This document shows positions 25,351-33,525 of a DNA stretch of 37,100 nt, piece by piece. This DNA comes from Rhodococcus yananensis (GTDB taxonomy: Bacteria; Actinomycetota; Actinomycetes; Mycobacteriales; Mycobacteriaceae), in NCBI RefSeq assembly GCF_020515525.1, contig NZ_JAIYEP010000044.1, positions 1 to 37,100 on the forward strand, written 5' to 3'. The notes below the pieces were generated by a model. That model was given only the letters and a program-made list of their open reading frames with translations. It searched no databases and had not been told where the DNA came from. The translations under genes and the position numbers were made by a program. The first letter of the stretch is position 1. Each line of letters begins with the position of its first letter.

Positions 25351-26886
25351 TCAGGTGCTGTCGGCGGCTGCGGAGGCCGGGGCGACCGCATGCCCGCCGG
25401 TGCGTGCCCGGAGCCGCAGGGGATCGCGCTCGGTCAACGCGCGTGCGGCCACCCACGACGCGAACACCGCGAGTGCCACGTGCGCGAGGTTGTACATGCC
25501 GATCGACCCGTCCGGGTTGAAGATCAGCATCAGCCACGTGGAGAGCGCGACGAGGACGGTGAGGGTCCGGGTGGACATCGCGAACGCCGCGGCGACAGCG
25601 AGAGGCCACGAGTAGTACCAGGGCAGCGCCGCGGGGGACAGCAGGGTGACCGCGGTCAGGACCACGACGATCCCGAACACCGCGTCACGCTCGGTGCGGC
25701 GGTACCGCCACCACGCCGCGACGAGGATCACGACGAGCGCCACCATGCAGATCATCCGAGTCACGTCGAGGACGGAGCCCAGGCGCCACGGGGTGACCCA
25801 CGTGACCACGTGGGCCATCATCGTCGGCAACGACAACCAGTTGATGATCTTCGACGAACCGGACAGGGCGGTGAGCCAGCCGATCCCGACGCCCGCGGCG
25901 AGTGTCGCGGCGCCGAACACCGCCGCGAACACCGCACCCCCGATACCCGCGGCCTTGACGAACAGCCGGATCGGCGACGGGGGTTCGCGCCCGTCCTCGC
26001 GTGCGCGATCGCGTTCGTGCACCATCCACACCCACACCAGGAACGGCAGCGCGAGCCCGGCGGTCGCCTTGATGGCGGCGCCCAGCGACACCAGGGCGAT
26101 GCCGCTGACGTGCCGTCCCTCGAGGACCAGCACGATTCCCGCGACCATCAACCCGACCATCAACAGTTCGTTGTGCACACCGCCGACGAGGTGGACCAGC
26201 ACCAGCGGATTGAGGACCGCGAGCCACAACGCCACCGACGGGTCGCCGCCCATCCTCCGGGCCAGCCGGGGGATCGCCCACGCCATCAGTACGAGGCCGG
26301 GCAGCATCGTCACGCGCCACAGCCAGGTGCCCGTGACGACATCGTCGCCGGTGAGCGACGTGATCCCCGCGCCGAGCAGCAGGTGCACCGGACCGTACGG
26401 CGTCGTCGTCGTGGTCCACACGTTGCTGACGTTGTCCAGCAGCACACCCGGGTTGACGACGGGGCCCTCGGAGTACGGATCGAAACCGTCGCGCAGCATG
26501 GCGCCCTGCGCGAGATACGAGTAGGCGTCGCGGCTGAACATCGGTGTCGCGACCAGCAGCGGCACCGTCCAGGCAGGTAGCACCGTCCACAGGTCGCGTA
26601 GCGTCGTCTCCTTCGCGAGGGTGGCGCGGCCCAGCCGCACCCACGCGCCGACCATCACCAGGACCCCGACCCACACGAGGATCGTGGACAACAGATTGCC
26701 GTGCCCGAACCGCAGCCACGACAGGTACATCGATTCCAGCAGCGGGTCCACCCGCCGGGTGCTGCCCGCCCCGAAGCTGCCGAACGCGAGCAGTGCCGCG
26801 CCGCACGCACCGAGCAGTGCGGCGTTGCCCGCCGGGCTGCGGAGGAACGAGACCGACCTGGACGTCGACACGCCGGGGGACGACAT
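25351..26886 (-). CDS. mptA: Alpha-(1-6)-mannopyranosyltransferase MptA
   Basis: GT-C membrane mannosyltransferase that extends the alpha-1,6-mannan core of lipomannan/lipoarabinomannan using polyprenyl-phosphomannose outside the membrane. 511 residues with a dozen or so hydrophobic helices. The first outer loop carries the catalytic-acid region ATPMFSRDAYSYLAQGAMLR followed by GFDPYSEGP, typical of MptA/MptB; PYGPVHLLLGAGITS and GGVHNELLMVGLMVAG follow. ATG 26886 has GGAGGAAA 8 nt upstream, and a TAGACT box overlaps the crtI stop codon. Equivalent to Rv2174. Unusually, it is flanked by crtI and crtB in the same operon. Confidence 0.93.
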   Translation of the reverse strand: MSSPGVSTSRSVSFLRSPAGNAALLGACGAALLAFGSFGAGSTRRVDPLLESMYLSWLRFGHGNLLSTILVWVGVLVMVGAWVRLGRATLAKETTLRDLWTVLPAWTVPLLVATPMFSRDAYSYLAQGAMLRDGFDPYSEGPVVNPGVLLDNVSNVWTTTTTPYGPVHLLLGAGITSLTGDDVVTGTWLWRVTMLPGLVLMAWAIPRLARRMGGDPSVALWLAVLNPLVLVHLVGGVHNELLMVGLMVAGIVLVLEGRHVSGIALVSLGAAIKATAGLALPFLVWVWMVHERDRAREDGREPPSPIRLFVKAAGIGGAVFAAVFGAATLAAGVGIGWLTALSGSSKIINWLSLPTMMAHVVTWVTPWRLGSVLDVTRMICMVALVVILVAAWWRYRRTERDAVFGIVVVLTAVTLLSPAALPWYYSWPLAVAAAFAMSTRTLTVLVALSTWLMLIFNPDGSIGMYNLAHVALAVFASWVAARALTERDPLRLRARTGGHAVAPASAAADST

Positions 26887-26952
26887 GGATCCGATTTCCT
26901 CCCCCGGAAGGTGTGGCGCAGGTGTGCGTCTGACGTAGAACGATGACACAGT

Positions 26953-28527
26953 CTAGTGGAGACCCGGACCGGTGCCCCGCCGGGCATGGCGTCGGCGTTC
27001 CACGCCGAGGCGTTCGGCGGCCAGCCGACCGGACAGAAGCACGGTCGGTACGCCCACCCCCGGCACCGTCCCCGACCCCGCCAGCACCACACCGGGATGG
27101 CGCGGATCGACGTTGCGGCGGCGGAACGGCCCGGTCTGACGGAACAGGTGAGCGCCGGCGAACGGACTGCCCGCCGACATCCCGCGGGACCGCCACGTCG
27201 CGGGGGTGTCCACGTGATCCACGCGGAATTCGTCCGAGATACCCGAATATCCGCGGTGCTCGAGGACCGTCACCAACTCCCGCGCGTACGGGCCGGAGAG
27301 GGCGTCCCAATCCAGCGGCGCACTGTCCAGATTCGGGCAGGGCGCCAGCACCGACAACGGTTCGTGCTCCGCGCCCTCCCGGTCGAACAGCTGCCCGGAA
27401 TCCGACAGCGCGGGCCGGGTGATCAACAGGGACGGGTCGGACATGAGCCGGCCACGACCACGCGGCGCGGTGATCTCCGCGAACGTCTCCTCCCAATGCT
27501 CTCCGAAATCGATCACATGGTGACGTTGCGCCGCCCAGGTGCGGGTGGTCGCCGTCGGCACGCTGCCGTGCAGGACCACCGCGGACGGTGACGCCACCAC
27601 CCGACGTCGCCGGGGCCCGAGCAGCGCATCGACCACCGGAAGATCCGGGGTCAGGACGAGGGCATCACACCGATGACGGGCCCCGCCGGAATCCACCGCC
27701 GCGGTCACCCGGCGACCGGCACGATCGACGGACACCACCTCGGTGTCCGTGCGGAGTGTGCCTCCGGCCGCGACGAACGCCTCCGCCATCACCTGCGCCA
27801 CCCGGCGCATCCCGCCCTCCACCGCGTACACCCCCAGCGACGTGTCCATGTGCGCGATCGCGGCGTACACGGCCAGTGCGCGTGACGGCGCCACCCCCGC
27901 GTACAACGCCTGGAAGGTGAACACCCGCCGCAGCCGCGGGTCCCGGATCCGGCGACCCACCTGCCCACCCAACCGGCCGAAGGCGCCGAGCCGTACCAGC
28001 CGTGTCAGATCGGCGACGGCGCCGCGTGAGGACACCAGATCCAGCGGCGAATCGAAACTCGCATCCATGAACCGATCGAATTCGGCGTCGAACACCTCCG
28101 CCAGCCACCGCCGCAGCCGCAGGTACCGGCGTGCCTCGTCGCGGCCGCACACCCGCGTGACCTCGGCGGCCATCGCGTCCGGATCCGAGAACACATCCAA
28201 GGTGGTGCCGTCCGCGAACCGCGCGTGATAGGCAGGGGAGAGCAACGTCGTGCGCAACGGCGGCTCCACCGACGAGAAGTCCGCGCCCACCGCCGCGAGC
28301 GCGTCGGCGATCAACTCGGGCATCGTCAGGACCGTCGCCCCGTTGTCGATCTCGTAACCCGGACCCCGATACGCGCCGACCCGGCCGCCGACCGACGACT
28401 CGCGTTCGAGGACGGTCACGTCCCGGCCCGCCCCGACGAGATGCAACGCGCACGACAGCCCCGCCAGCCCCGCCCCGACGACGACGACACGCTGCGCGTC
28501 GGGCACCGTACGCAGCCCGGACCTCAC
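26953..28527 (-). CDS. crtI: Phytoene desaturase (CrtI family)
   Basis: FAD-dependent desaturase/isomerase that introduces conjugated double bonds into phytoene, normally up to lycopene. N-terminal dinucleotide fold [24 protein letters not shown] with [16 protein letters not shown] central part includes [20 protein letters not shown], and the C-terminal FAD/bacterial-type desaturase signature is [24 protein letters not shown]. 524 residues from GTG 28527, which overlaps the crtE stop as GTGA. It ends 66 bp before mptA. Desaturation number cannot be inferred. The same fold includes diapocarotene desaturases, but the crtE/crtB partners point to C40 substrates. Confidence 0.92.
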   Translation of the reverse strand: MRSGLRTVPDAQRVVVVGAGLAGLSCALHLVGAGRDVTVLERESSVGGRVGAYRGPGYEIDNGATVLTMPELIADALAAVGADFSSVEPPLRTTLLSPAYHARFADGTTLDVFSDPDAMAAEVTRVCGRDEARRYLRLRRWLAEVFDAEFDRFMDASFDSPLDLVSSRGAVADLTRLVRLGAFGRLGGQVGRRIRDPRLRRVFTFQALYAGVAPSRALAVYAAIAHMDTSLGVYAVEGGMRRVAQVMAEAFVAAGGTLRTDTEVVSVDRAGRRVTAAVDSGGARHRCDALVLTPDLPVVDALLGPRRRRVVASPSAVVLHGSVPTATTRTWAAQRHHVIDFGEHWEETFAEITAPRGRGRLMSDPSLLITRPALSDSGQLFDREGAEHEPLSVLAPCPNLDSAPLDWDALSGPYARELVTVLEHRGYSGISDEFRVDHVDTPATWRSRGMSAGSPFAGAHLFRQTGPFRRRNVDPRHPGVVLAGSGTVPGVGVPTVLLSGRLAAERLGVERRRHARRGTGPGLH

Positions 28528-29618
28528 GCGATACGACGGGTCGCGGCGACCGCGGCATCCCGCAGGAGAGCCTTGCCGGGGTCCGTTGCGGACGACGCGT
28601 CGAGTGTCTCGAACGCACGCTCCGTCAACGCGGTGATCCGCTCCTCGACACGGTCGACGGCGCCGAGTCCGATCAACAACTCCCGCAGTTCCTCGACCTG
28701 CCCGTCGGTGAGGTCGCTGCCGATCGCGTCGCGCAGGACCGCCGCGGCGACCCGATCGGTGGCATCGGCGGCCTCGAGTGCGGCAGCGAACAGCACGGTG
28801 CGTTTGCCGGCGCGCAGATCGTCCCCGGACGGTTTGCCCGTCACCTCGGGGTCGCCGAACACCCCCAGGAGGTCGTCGCGCAGCTGGAAGGCCAGACCGA
28901 TGTCGGTACCGAACCGCCGGTACGCATCCACCAGGGCATCGTCGGCGCCGGCGAGAACCGCCCCGATGTGCAGCGGCCGCTCGATCGTGTACGCGGCGGT
29001 CTTGTACCGGTTGACCCGGGTCGCGGCCTCCACCGACTCGTCGGCCGACACCTCCCCGGCGATGTCCAGGAACTGACCGCCGAGCACCTCCGTGCGCATC
29101 GCCGACCACACCGGCGACACCCGGGCGAGCGCCGCCCCGTCGAGACCCGACTCGCGCAGCATGTCGTCGGCCCACACCAGCGACAGATCACCGAGGATGA
29201 TCGCGACCGCCTCGCCGAAATCCGCCGGGTCGCCGCGCCACCCCGCGCTCCGATGCCGATCCGCGTACTCCATGTGCACCGTCGCGAACCCGCGACGTGT
29301 CGTCGACGCGTCGATGATGTCGTCGTGGATCAGCGCACCCGCCTGCACCAGTTCGAGTGCCGAACACGCCCGCAGAACCGAATCGGCACCGGGCGCGGCC
29401 GGATCACCACCGGCACCGATCCATCCCGTCCACGCGAACGACGGGCGTACCCGTTTGCCGCCGCGCAGAACGAAGGCTTCCAATGCGGTCACGGCGTCCC
29501 GGTAACCACCGCCGACCGACGTGACGATCGGTGCTCGGGATTCGAAGAACTGCCGCAATGCGTCCTCGACGAATTCGGGCTGCAACGCGACGGGCACGGG
29601 GGCGGATCCGGTGGACAG
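28524..29618 (-). CDS. crtE: Geranylgeranyl diphosphate synthase (polyprenyl synthetase)
   Basis: Makes C20 GGPP from IPP and shorter allylic diphosphates, precursor for CrtB. The first Asp-rich motif is in ALIHDDIIDASTTRRGFATVH, the second in LAFQLRDDLLGVFGDPEVTG; GGKRVRPSF and GGQFLDIAGE are also conserved. About 364 residues. The start is unusual: an AGGAGG site at 29625-29630 lies 6 nt before CTG 29618 (LSTGSAPVPVALQ); GTG 29597 is the nearest standard start but is 27 nt from AGGAGG. Equivalent in position to idsA2 (Rv2173) of M. tuberculosis. First gene of the crt-mptA operon, divergent from metF. Confidence 0.9.
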   Translation of the reverse strand: MSTGSAPVPVALQPEFVEDALRQFFESRAPIVTSVGGGYRDAVTALEAFVLRGGKRVRPSFAWTGWIGAGGDPAAPGADSVLRACSALELVQAGALIHDDIIDASTTRRGFATVHMEYADRHRSAGWRGDPADFGEAVAIILGDLSLVWADDMLRESGLDGAALARVSPVWSAMRTEVLGGQFLDIAGEVSADESVEAATRVNRYKTAAYTIERPLHIGAVLAGADDALVDAYRRFGTDIGLAFQLRDDLLGVFGDPEVTGKPSGDDLRAGKRTVLFAAALEAADATDRVAAAVLRDAIGSDLTDGQVEELRELLIGLGAVDRVEERITALTERAFETLDASSATDPGKALLRDAAVAATRRIA

Positions 29619-29735
29619 GGTGTTCCTCCTGGTCGGGTGCTCGCAACAGCCCGCGACGACGCGGACGGCACCGGTATCAACCCTATCCGTCCCACGATGT
29701 GGTCGGCAGATGACCGGTCCTGGAACAGGGCATCC

Positions 29736-29741
29736 TATGCT
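29736..29741 (+). promoter_or_regulatory. Putative -10 box of metF (TATGCT)
   Basis: TATGCT is followed by 6 nt and ATG 29748; leaderless, leaving no room for a leader riboswitch. Confidence 0.45.
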
Positions 29742-29747
29742 GGTCCA

Positions 29748-30710
29748 ATGGCTAGTGACCCGGGCACCGAGTCGCGCACCCCGTCGATCGTCGATCGGCT
29801 GGCTCCCGCGCGCAGCGGACGCATCCCCTTCTCCGTCGAGTTCTCGCCGCCGCGCGACGCAGACGCCGAGGCGCGGCTGTGGCGTGCAGTCCGGGTCTTC
29901 GAGCGGCTCGGACCCGCGTTCGTGTCCATGACCTACGGTGCCGGCGGATCCACCCGCGACCGCACCGTCCGCGTCACCGGCCAACTCGCCGAGGAGACGA
30001 CGCTGCTGCCCGTCGCGCACCTGACGGCGGTCGGCCACAGCGTCGACGAACTCCGCGCGATGGTCGGCGCCTACGCGGACCGGGGAATCACCAATATCCT
30101 CGCACTGCGCGGCGACCCGCCCGGAAACCCGCTCGGCGACTGGGTCAAACACCCCGAGGGCCTCGAGCACGCCGACGAACTCGTTCGTCTCGTCCGTGAA
30201 CTCGGGGACTTCCACGTCGGTGTCGCCTCCTTCCCCGAAGGACACCACCGGTCGCCGGACCTCGACCACGACACCCGGTACCTCGCCCACAAGCTCCGCG
30301 CCGGGGCCGAGTACTCGATCACCCAGATGTTCTTCGACGTCGAGCACTACCTGCGGCTTCGGGATCGTGTCGTCGCACTGGACGCTGAGCAGGGACTCAA
30401 ACCGATCATCCCCGAGATCATGCCGATCACGTCGCTGCGGTCGGCACGCCGAAGCCTCGAACTGTCCGGGTCGCGGCTTCCCACCGCGCTCGAAGAACGC
30501 CTCGTCCGCGCCGCCGGTGACGGTCCGGAAGAGAACCGTGCAGCGGTGCGCGAGGTCGGTATCGACGTCGCCACCGAGATGTGCGAGCGGCTCATCGCCG
30601 AGGGTGCACCGTGCCTGCACTTCATCACCCTCAACTTCGCGCGGGCCACCGGCGAGGTACTCGCCCGGCTCGGGATCGAGATGGAGGCGCCCGCCGCACA
30701 ACCGGCCTGA
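29748..30710 (+). CDS. metF: Methylenetetrahydrofolate reductase
   Basis: Reduces 5,10-methylene-THF to 5-methyl-THF for methionine synthesis. FAD-dependent TIM barrel: IPFSVEFSPPRDADAEARLW with the Glu of the SxEFxPP motif, then VSMTYGAGGSTRDRTVRVTG, LALRGDPPG, FHVGVASFPEGHHRSPDL, LRAGAEYSITQMFFDVEHYL, and PCLHFITLNFARAT near the end. 320 residues. The only plus-strand gene between the two carotenoid operons, as in the equivalent mycobacterial order where it is opposite to idsA2 and lppM. The start at ATG 29748 is supported by the -10 box. Confidence 0.94.
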   Translation: MASDPGTESRTPSIVDRLAPARSGRIPFSVEFSPPRDADAEARLWRAVRVFERLGPAFVSMTYGAGGSTRDRTVRVTGQLAEETTLLPVAHLTAVGHSVDELRAMVGAYADRGITNILALRGDPPGNPLGDWVKHPEGLEHADELVRLVRELGDFHVGVASFPEGHHRSPDLDHDTRYLAHKLRAGAEYSITQMFFDVEHYLRLRDRVVALDAEQGLKPIIPEIMPITSLRSARRSLELSGSRLPTALEERLVRAAGDGPEENRAAVREVGIDVATEMCERLIAEGAPCLHFITLNFARATGEVLARLGIEMEAPAAQPA

Positions 30711-30715
30711 CGGTC

Positions 30716-30732
30716 ACCGGACCCCGTCCGGT
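30716..30732 (+). terminator. Short hairpin after metF
   Basis: A perfect 7-bp stem, ACCGGAC/GTCCGGT, with a CCC loop, 5 bp after the metF stop codon and between convergent genes. Confidence 0.45.
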
Positions 30733-30766
30733 CCGTCCGGCGATCCGGGTGTGCCGACTCCGGTCG

Positions 30767-31867
30767 TCAGGGCAGCACTCGACCCTTCCACCGTGCCCCA
30801 CCCGATCTCCGTAATCGCAGGGACATCGCCGTCAACGCTGCGAACACCACGACCGATGCGGGGTGGGCGATCGCAGACGCCACATCACCGGTGGTGGGCC
30901 GGCCCCCGCGTTCGGTTCCGGCGGCCACGGCACGGGACGTCACCGCTGCCGCCGCACCGGCCAGTCCCCACACGCGGAGCCGGCCGCTCCCGGTGATCGC
31001 AGCGACCGGCGGAACCAGATAACCGAGCGTGTACACGGCGACGACCACGCCGGCGCCCAGCGGGGAGCCGAACGCCGACCACAACCAGCGTGTGTAGCCG
31101 CGCACGAGCGCGGCATCGCCGGTGTACATCCGGCACGACACGTGCGGTGCCGCCGCGGCGACCATCGTGCGTGCACCTGCGCGGCGCAACACCCGGGCGA
31201 GATCGAGATCGTCCGTCGCGCTCCCCGCGACCGCGGCGTGGCCTCCGGCCTCCGCGTACGCCTGGCCGTCCACCACCAGGAACTGGCCGCATGCCACGAC
31301 CATCGACGGCCGCGACGACCGGTGGGACACCGCGACGGGCAGACTCGAGAACCACGACCAGAACAACAACGGCTGCACCAGTCGTTCGAGGAGAGAACCC
31401 GCCACCTGCCGAGGCCACGGCGACACCAGCGCCGCCCCCGAGTGGCGAAGCAGGTTCACCGCCGACGCGATCGCATCCGGACCCAGGCGCACATCGGCGT
31501 CGACGAACACCACGACGCCGTCGGACGGAAGTCCACCCCGCTCCCGGAACGCGAACGAACAGGCGGCGGCCTTCCCCGTCCAACCGGCAGGCGGGCCGTC
31601 CTCGGACCGGACGACGGTGAACCGGGAATCTCCCCCGGCCGCGTCGCGCGCGACCTCGCCGGTGCCGTCGGTGGATGCATCGTCGACGATGTGCACCGTC
31701 AGGCGCGGCACCCCCCGCTGCGCCCGCAGATCGCCGACGACATCGGCGATGCGACGGGCCTCGTTCCGCGCGGGAACGACCACGGCGACCGACTCCGCCA
31801 CCTGCGCACCCGGGGTGAGTCGCGGCAGCGTGGCACGGTTGACCGCCGCGACGACGGCGCCGGCCAC
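30767..31867 (-). CDS. GT2-family glycosyltransferase, probable carotenoid glycosyltransferase
   Basis: Membrane GT-A enzyme of about 366 residues. The N-terminal hydrophobic stretch is VAGAVVAAVNRATLPRL. A catalytic domain follows with VAVVVPARNEARRIADVVGD, TVHIVDDASTDGTGEVARDA, GWTGKAAACSFAF, the DxD motif in VVVFVDADVRLGPDAI, and an acidic motif in SATDDLDLARVLRRAG. C-terminal membrane helices come last. It resembles CruC/CrtQ-type enzymes that glucosylate carotenoid hydroxyls. Last gene of the GNAT-crtO-cruF-lppM operon, so it would act on the C-1' hydroxyl made by CruF. Start uncertain: GTG 31867, or a CTG at 31939 overlapping the lppM stop. Confidence 0.8.
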   Translation of the reverse strand: MAGAVVAAVNRATLPRLTPGAQVAESVAVVVPARNEARRIADVVGDLRAQRGVPRLTVHIVDDASTDGTGEVARDAAGGDSRFTVVRSEDGPPAGWTGKAAACSFAFRERGGLPSDGVVVFVDADVRLGPDAIASAVNLLRHSGAALVSPWPRQVAGSLLERLVQPLLFWSWFSSLPVAVSHRSSRPSMVVACGQFLVVDGQAYAEAGGHAAVAGSATDDLDLARVLRRAGARTMVAAAAPHVSCRMYTGDAALVRGYTRWLWSAFGSPLGAGVVVAVYTLGYLVPPVAAITGSGRLRVWGLAGAAAAVTSRAVAAGTERGGRPTTGDVASAIAHPASVVVFAALTAMSLRLRRSGGARWKGRVLP

Positions 31868-31935
31868 GGCGATGGACGTCCCCGCCGCGACACTTGCCGC
31901 CGCCGCGCTGTTCGCTCGCGCCGAGGAACCGGGGG

Positions 31936-32667
31936 TCAGGACTCGTCCCGATCCCGTGCCGACACCCGGGTGGGCGCGGGATTGCGGTTGAACCACGCCA
32001 TCGCGGCGACGATCAGTGCCACGGAGACGGTCGCCGCCGCGACGATGCCCGCCCACCCGGCGAAACCGCGCGTGTTCGGGTCCGAATACCGCACCTCCGC
32101 CCGCAGTGTCGTCACCTCGCCGGCCGGAAGCTTCCACGTCACGATCGAATCCGATTCGCGGGTGCCGTTGGTCGTCGCGACCCTCGCCGGGAACGCGATC
32201 GTCACCTGCACGTCGGTGCCCTGGGTCGGTGCGGATTCGAGATCGACCCGGCCCGTCAGCGACACGACGTCCCCGGCGCGCTGCAACGAGAGCTGGAACG
32301 AGCCGGCGCTCTGATCGGACATCGTCGTCAGTTGCTGGATGTCGCCGAACGTGAGATCGCTGAAGAACACCTGGCTGCCGACGTACCCGTCCTGCGAGTA
32401 CTCCTGGACGCGGACCTTCCCGGCCAACGTCGAGGGCACCGTCAACTCGGGTCCCTTGTCGGTCTCGTCGGCGGGGATCGTCGCCGCGACGATCTGCCCC
32501 GACACACGATCATCGGACGAGATGCCCAGCGTCGCCTGCACACGCAGACACCCGGTCAGCGCGGGGATCATCAGGAGGAGGAGACCGACCGCAGCGACGA
32601 CCCGGCGGCGAACGGACTGGAAGGGCTGCTGCACGTCGACCATCGTGCCAGGCGCGGGCGAGGACAT
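31936..32667 (-). CDS. lppM: LppM family (DUF3153) membrane lipoprotein
   Basis: Exported lipoprotein: basic N-terminus, hydrophobic segment VVAAVGLLLLMIPALTGC with the lipobox LTGC and acylated Cys at position 40. A beta-rich outer domain of about 150 residues follows, then a C-terminal membrane helix (GWAGIVAAATVSVALIVAAMAW). Matches M. tuberculosis LppM (Rv2171), which has a lipid-binding domain and is reported to affect phagosome modulation and PIM/LAM processing. 243 residues; ATG 32667 overlaps the cruF stop as TGATG. Here it is embedded between carotenoid genes. A weaker internal start exists at 32643. Confidence 0.92.
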   Translation of the reverse strand: MSSPAPGTMVDVQQPFQSVRRRVVAAVGLLLLMIPALTGCLRVQATLGISSDDRVSGQIVAATIPADETDKGPELTVPSTLAGKVRVQEYSQDGYVGSQVFFSDLTFGDIQQLTTMSDQSAGSFQLSLQRAGDVVSLTGRVDLESAPTQGTDVQVTIAFPARVATTNGTRESDSIVTWKLPAGEVTTLRAEVRYSDPNTRGFAGWAGIVAAATVSVALIVAAMAWFNRNPAPTRVSARDRDES

Positions 32668-33488
32668 CAGACCAACCGGCGCGTTCCGGCGCGTCGTCGC
32701 CCGCGTGTCGCGCGCCGCGCGGACATCGTCGACCACACGAGAGGCAACCCGAGCGTGCCCATCGCCACCAGGCCGTAGAGCGCGGAGAACCGCAACTCGG
32801 GTGCGTCGAGGAACACCAGATGCGCCAGGGCGGAACCCAGCCACGTCCACAGGAACAGCGCGACGGGCACGCCGTCGCCGGGTACGTCGCCGGGGCGCGC
32901 ACAGCGCCGGTCGACGAAGTGCAGCGCCACGGCCATCAGCGCCGCGACGAGCAGCCAGCCCGCATAGTTCGTCACGGGAATGTGCAGCAACCCGGGCAAA
33001 CCCGGCCCCCCGCACCACGACCACTGCCCGTCCGCGACCATCTGCGGATCCAGATACAGGTCCCAGCCGACCATCGCGACCACCACCGCCGACAACCGTG
33101 CCGGGACCGAACGCCACACCCGCTCGGCGACACACCAGATCGGGTACATTCCCGCGGTCCACGCGAACGGAACCACCAGCGGTACGTCGAGCAGCGACGG
33201 CCCGATCCGATCGACGGCGTACGTGTAGCAGCCGTACGGCACACCCGTCGCCGTGCCGACAACCTCCGACACGAAGCCGACACCCGCCGTGATCACCAGC
33301 AGCGCCCCCGCCCACCGCGGTCCGCGGGTCACCGTCGCGTGCACCAGGCATGTCGCGGCCGACAGCACCACGACAGCGACGGTCACCGCGTCCCGCGCGG
33401 AACCGTCGGTCAGGGGATAGAGGATCTGCGCACCGATCGTCGCGGCGGCGAGCGCCCACGGCGCCGCGACGCCGGGTGTCGGGGTCAC
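32667..33488 (-). CDS. cruF: Carotenoid 1',2'-hydratase (CruF, DUF422 membrane protein)
   Basis: Integral membrane protein of about 273 residues with seven or so hydrophobic helices and the conserved family stretches FVSEVVGTATGVPYGCYTYA, AVVVAMVGWDLYLDPQMVAD, WSWCGGPGLPGLLHIPVTNY and WLGSALAHLVFLDAPEL. CruF adds water across the 1',2' double bond of a linear psi end, giving a tertiary hydroxyl that can be glycosylated. This requires a carotenoid with at least one uncyclised end. GTG 33488 is supported by GGAGG 4 nt upstream. 37 bp after crtO and overlapping lppM. Confidence 0.88.
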   Translation of the reverse strand: MTPTPGVAAPWALAAATIGAQILYPLTDGSARDAVTVAVVVLSAATCLVHATVTRGPRWAGALLVITAGVGFVSEVVGTATGVPYGCYTYAVDRIGPSLLDVPLVVPFAWTAGMYPIWCVAERVWRSVPARLSAVVVAMVGWDLYLDPQMVADGQWSWCGGPGLPGLLHIPVTNYAGWLLVAALMAVALHFVDRRCARPGDVPGDGVPVALFLWTWLGSALAHLVFLDAPELRFSALYGLVAMGTLGLPLVWSTMSARRATRGRRRAGTRRLV

Positions 33489-33525
33489 GGTGCCTCCCGA
33501 TCCGGGCCCCGCAGTGCTGCCCGTC

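Noticed and set aside
29631-29747. Cobalamin or SAM riboswitch before metF
   Set aside because: metF appears leaderless, so there is no leader to hold a riboswitch, and no conserved blocks were found in the 117-bp gap.
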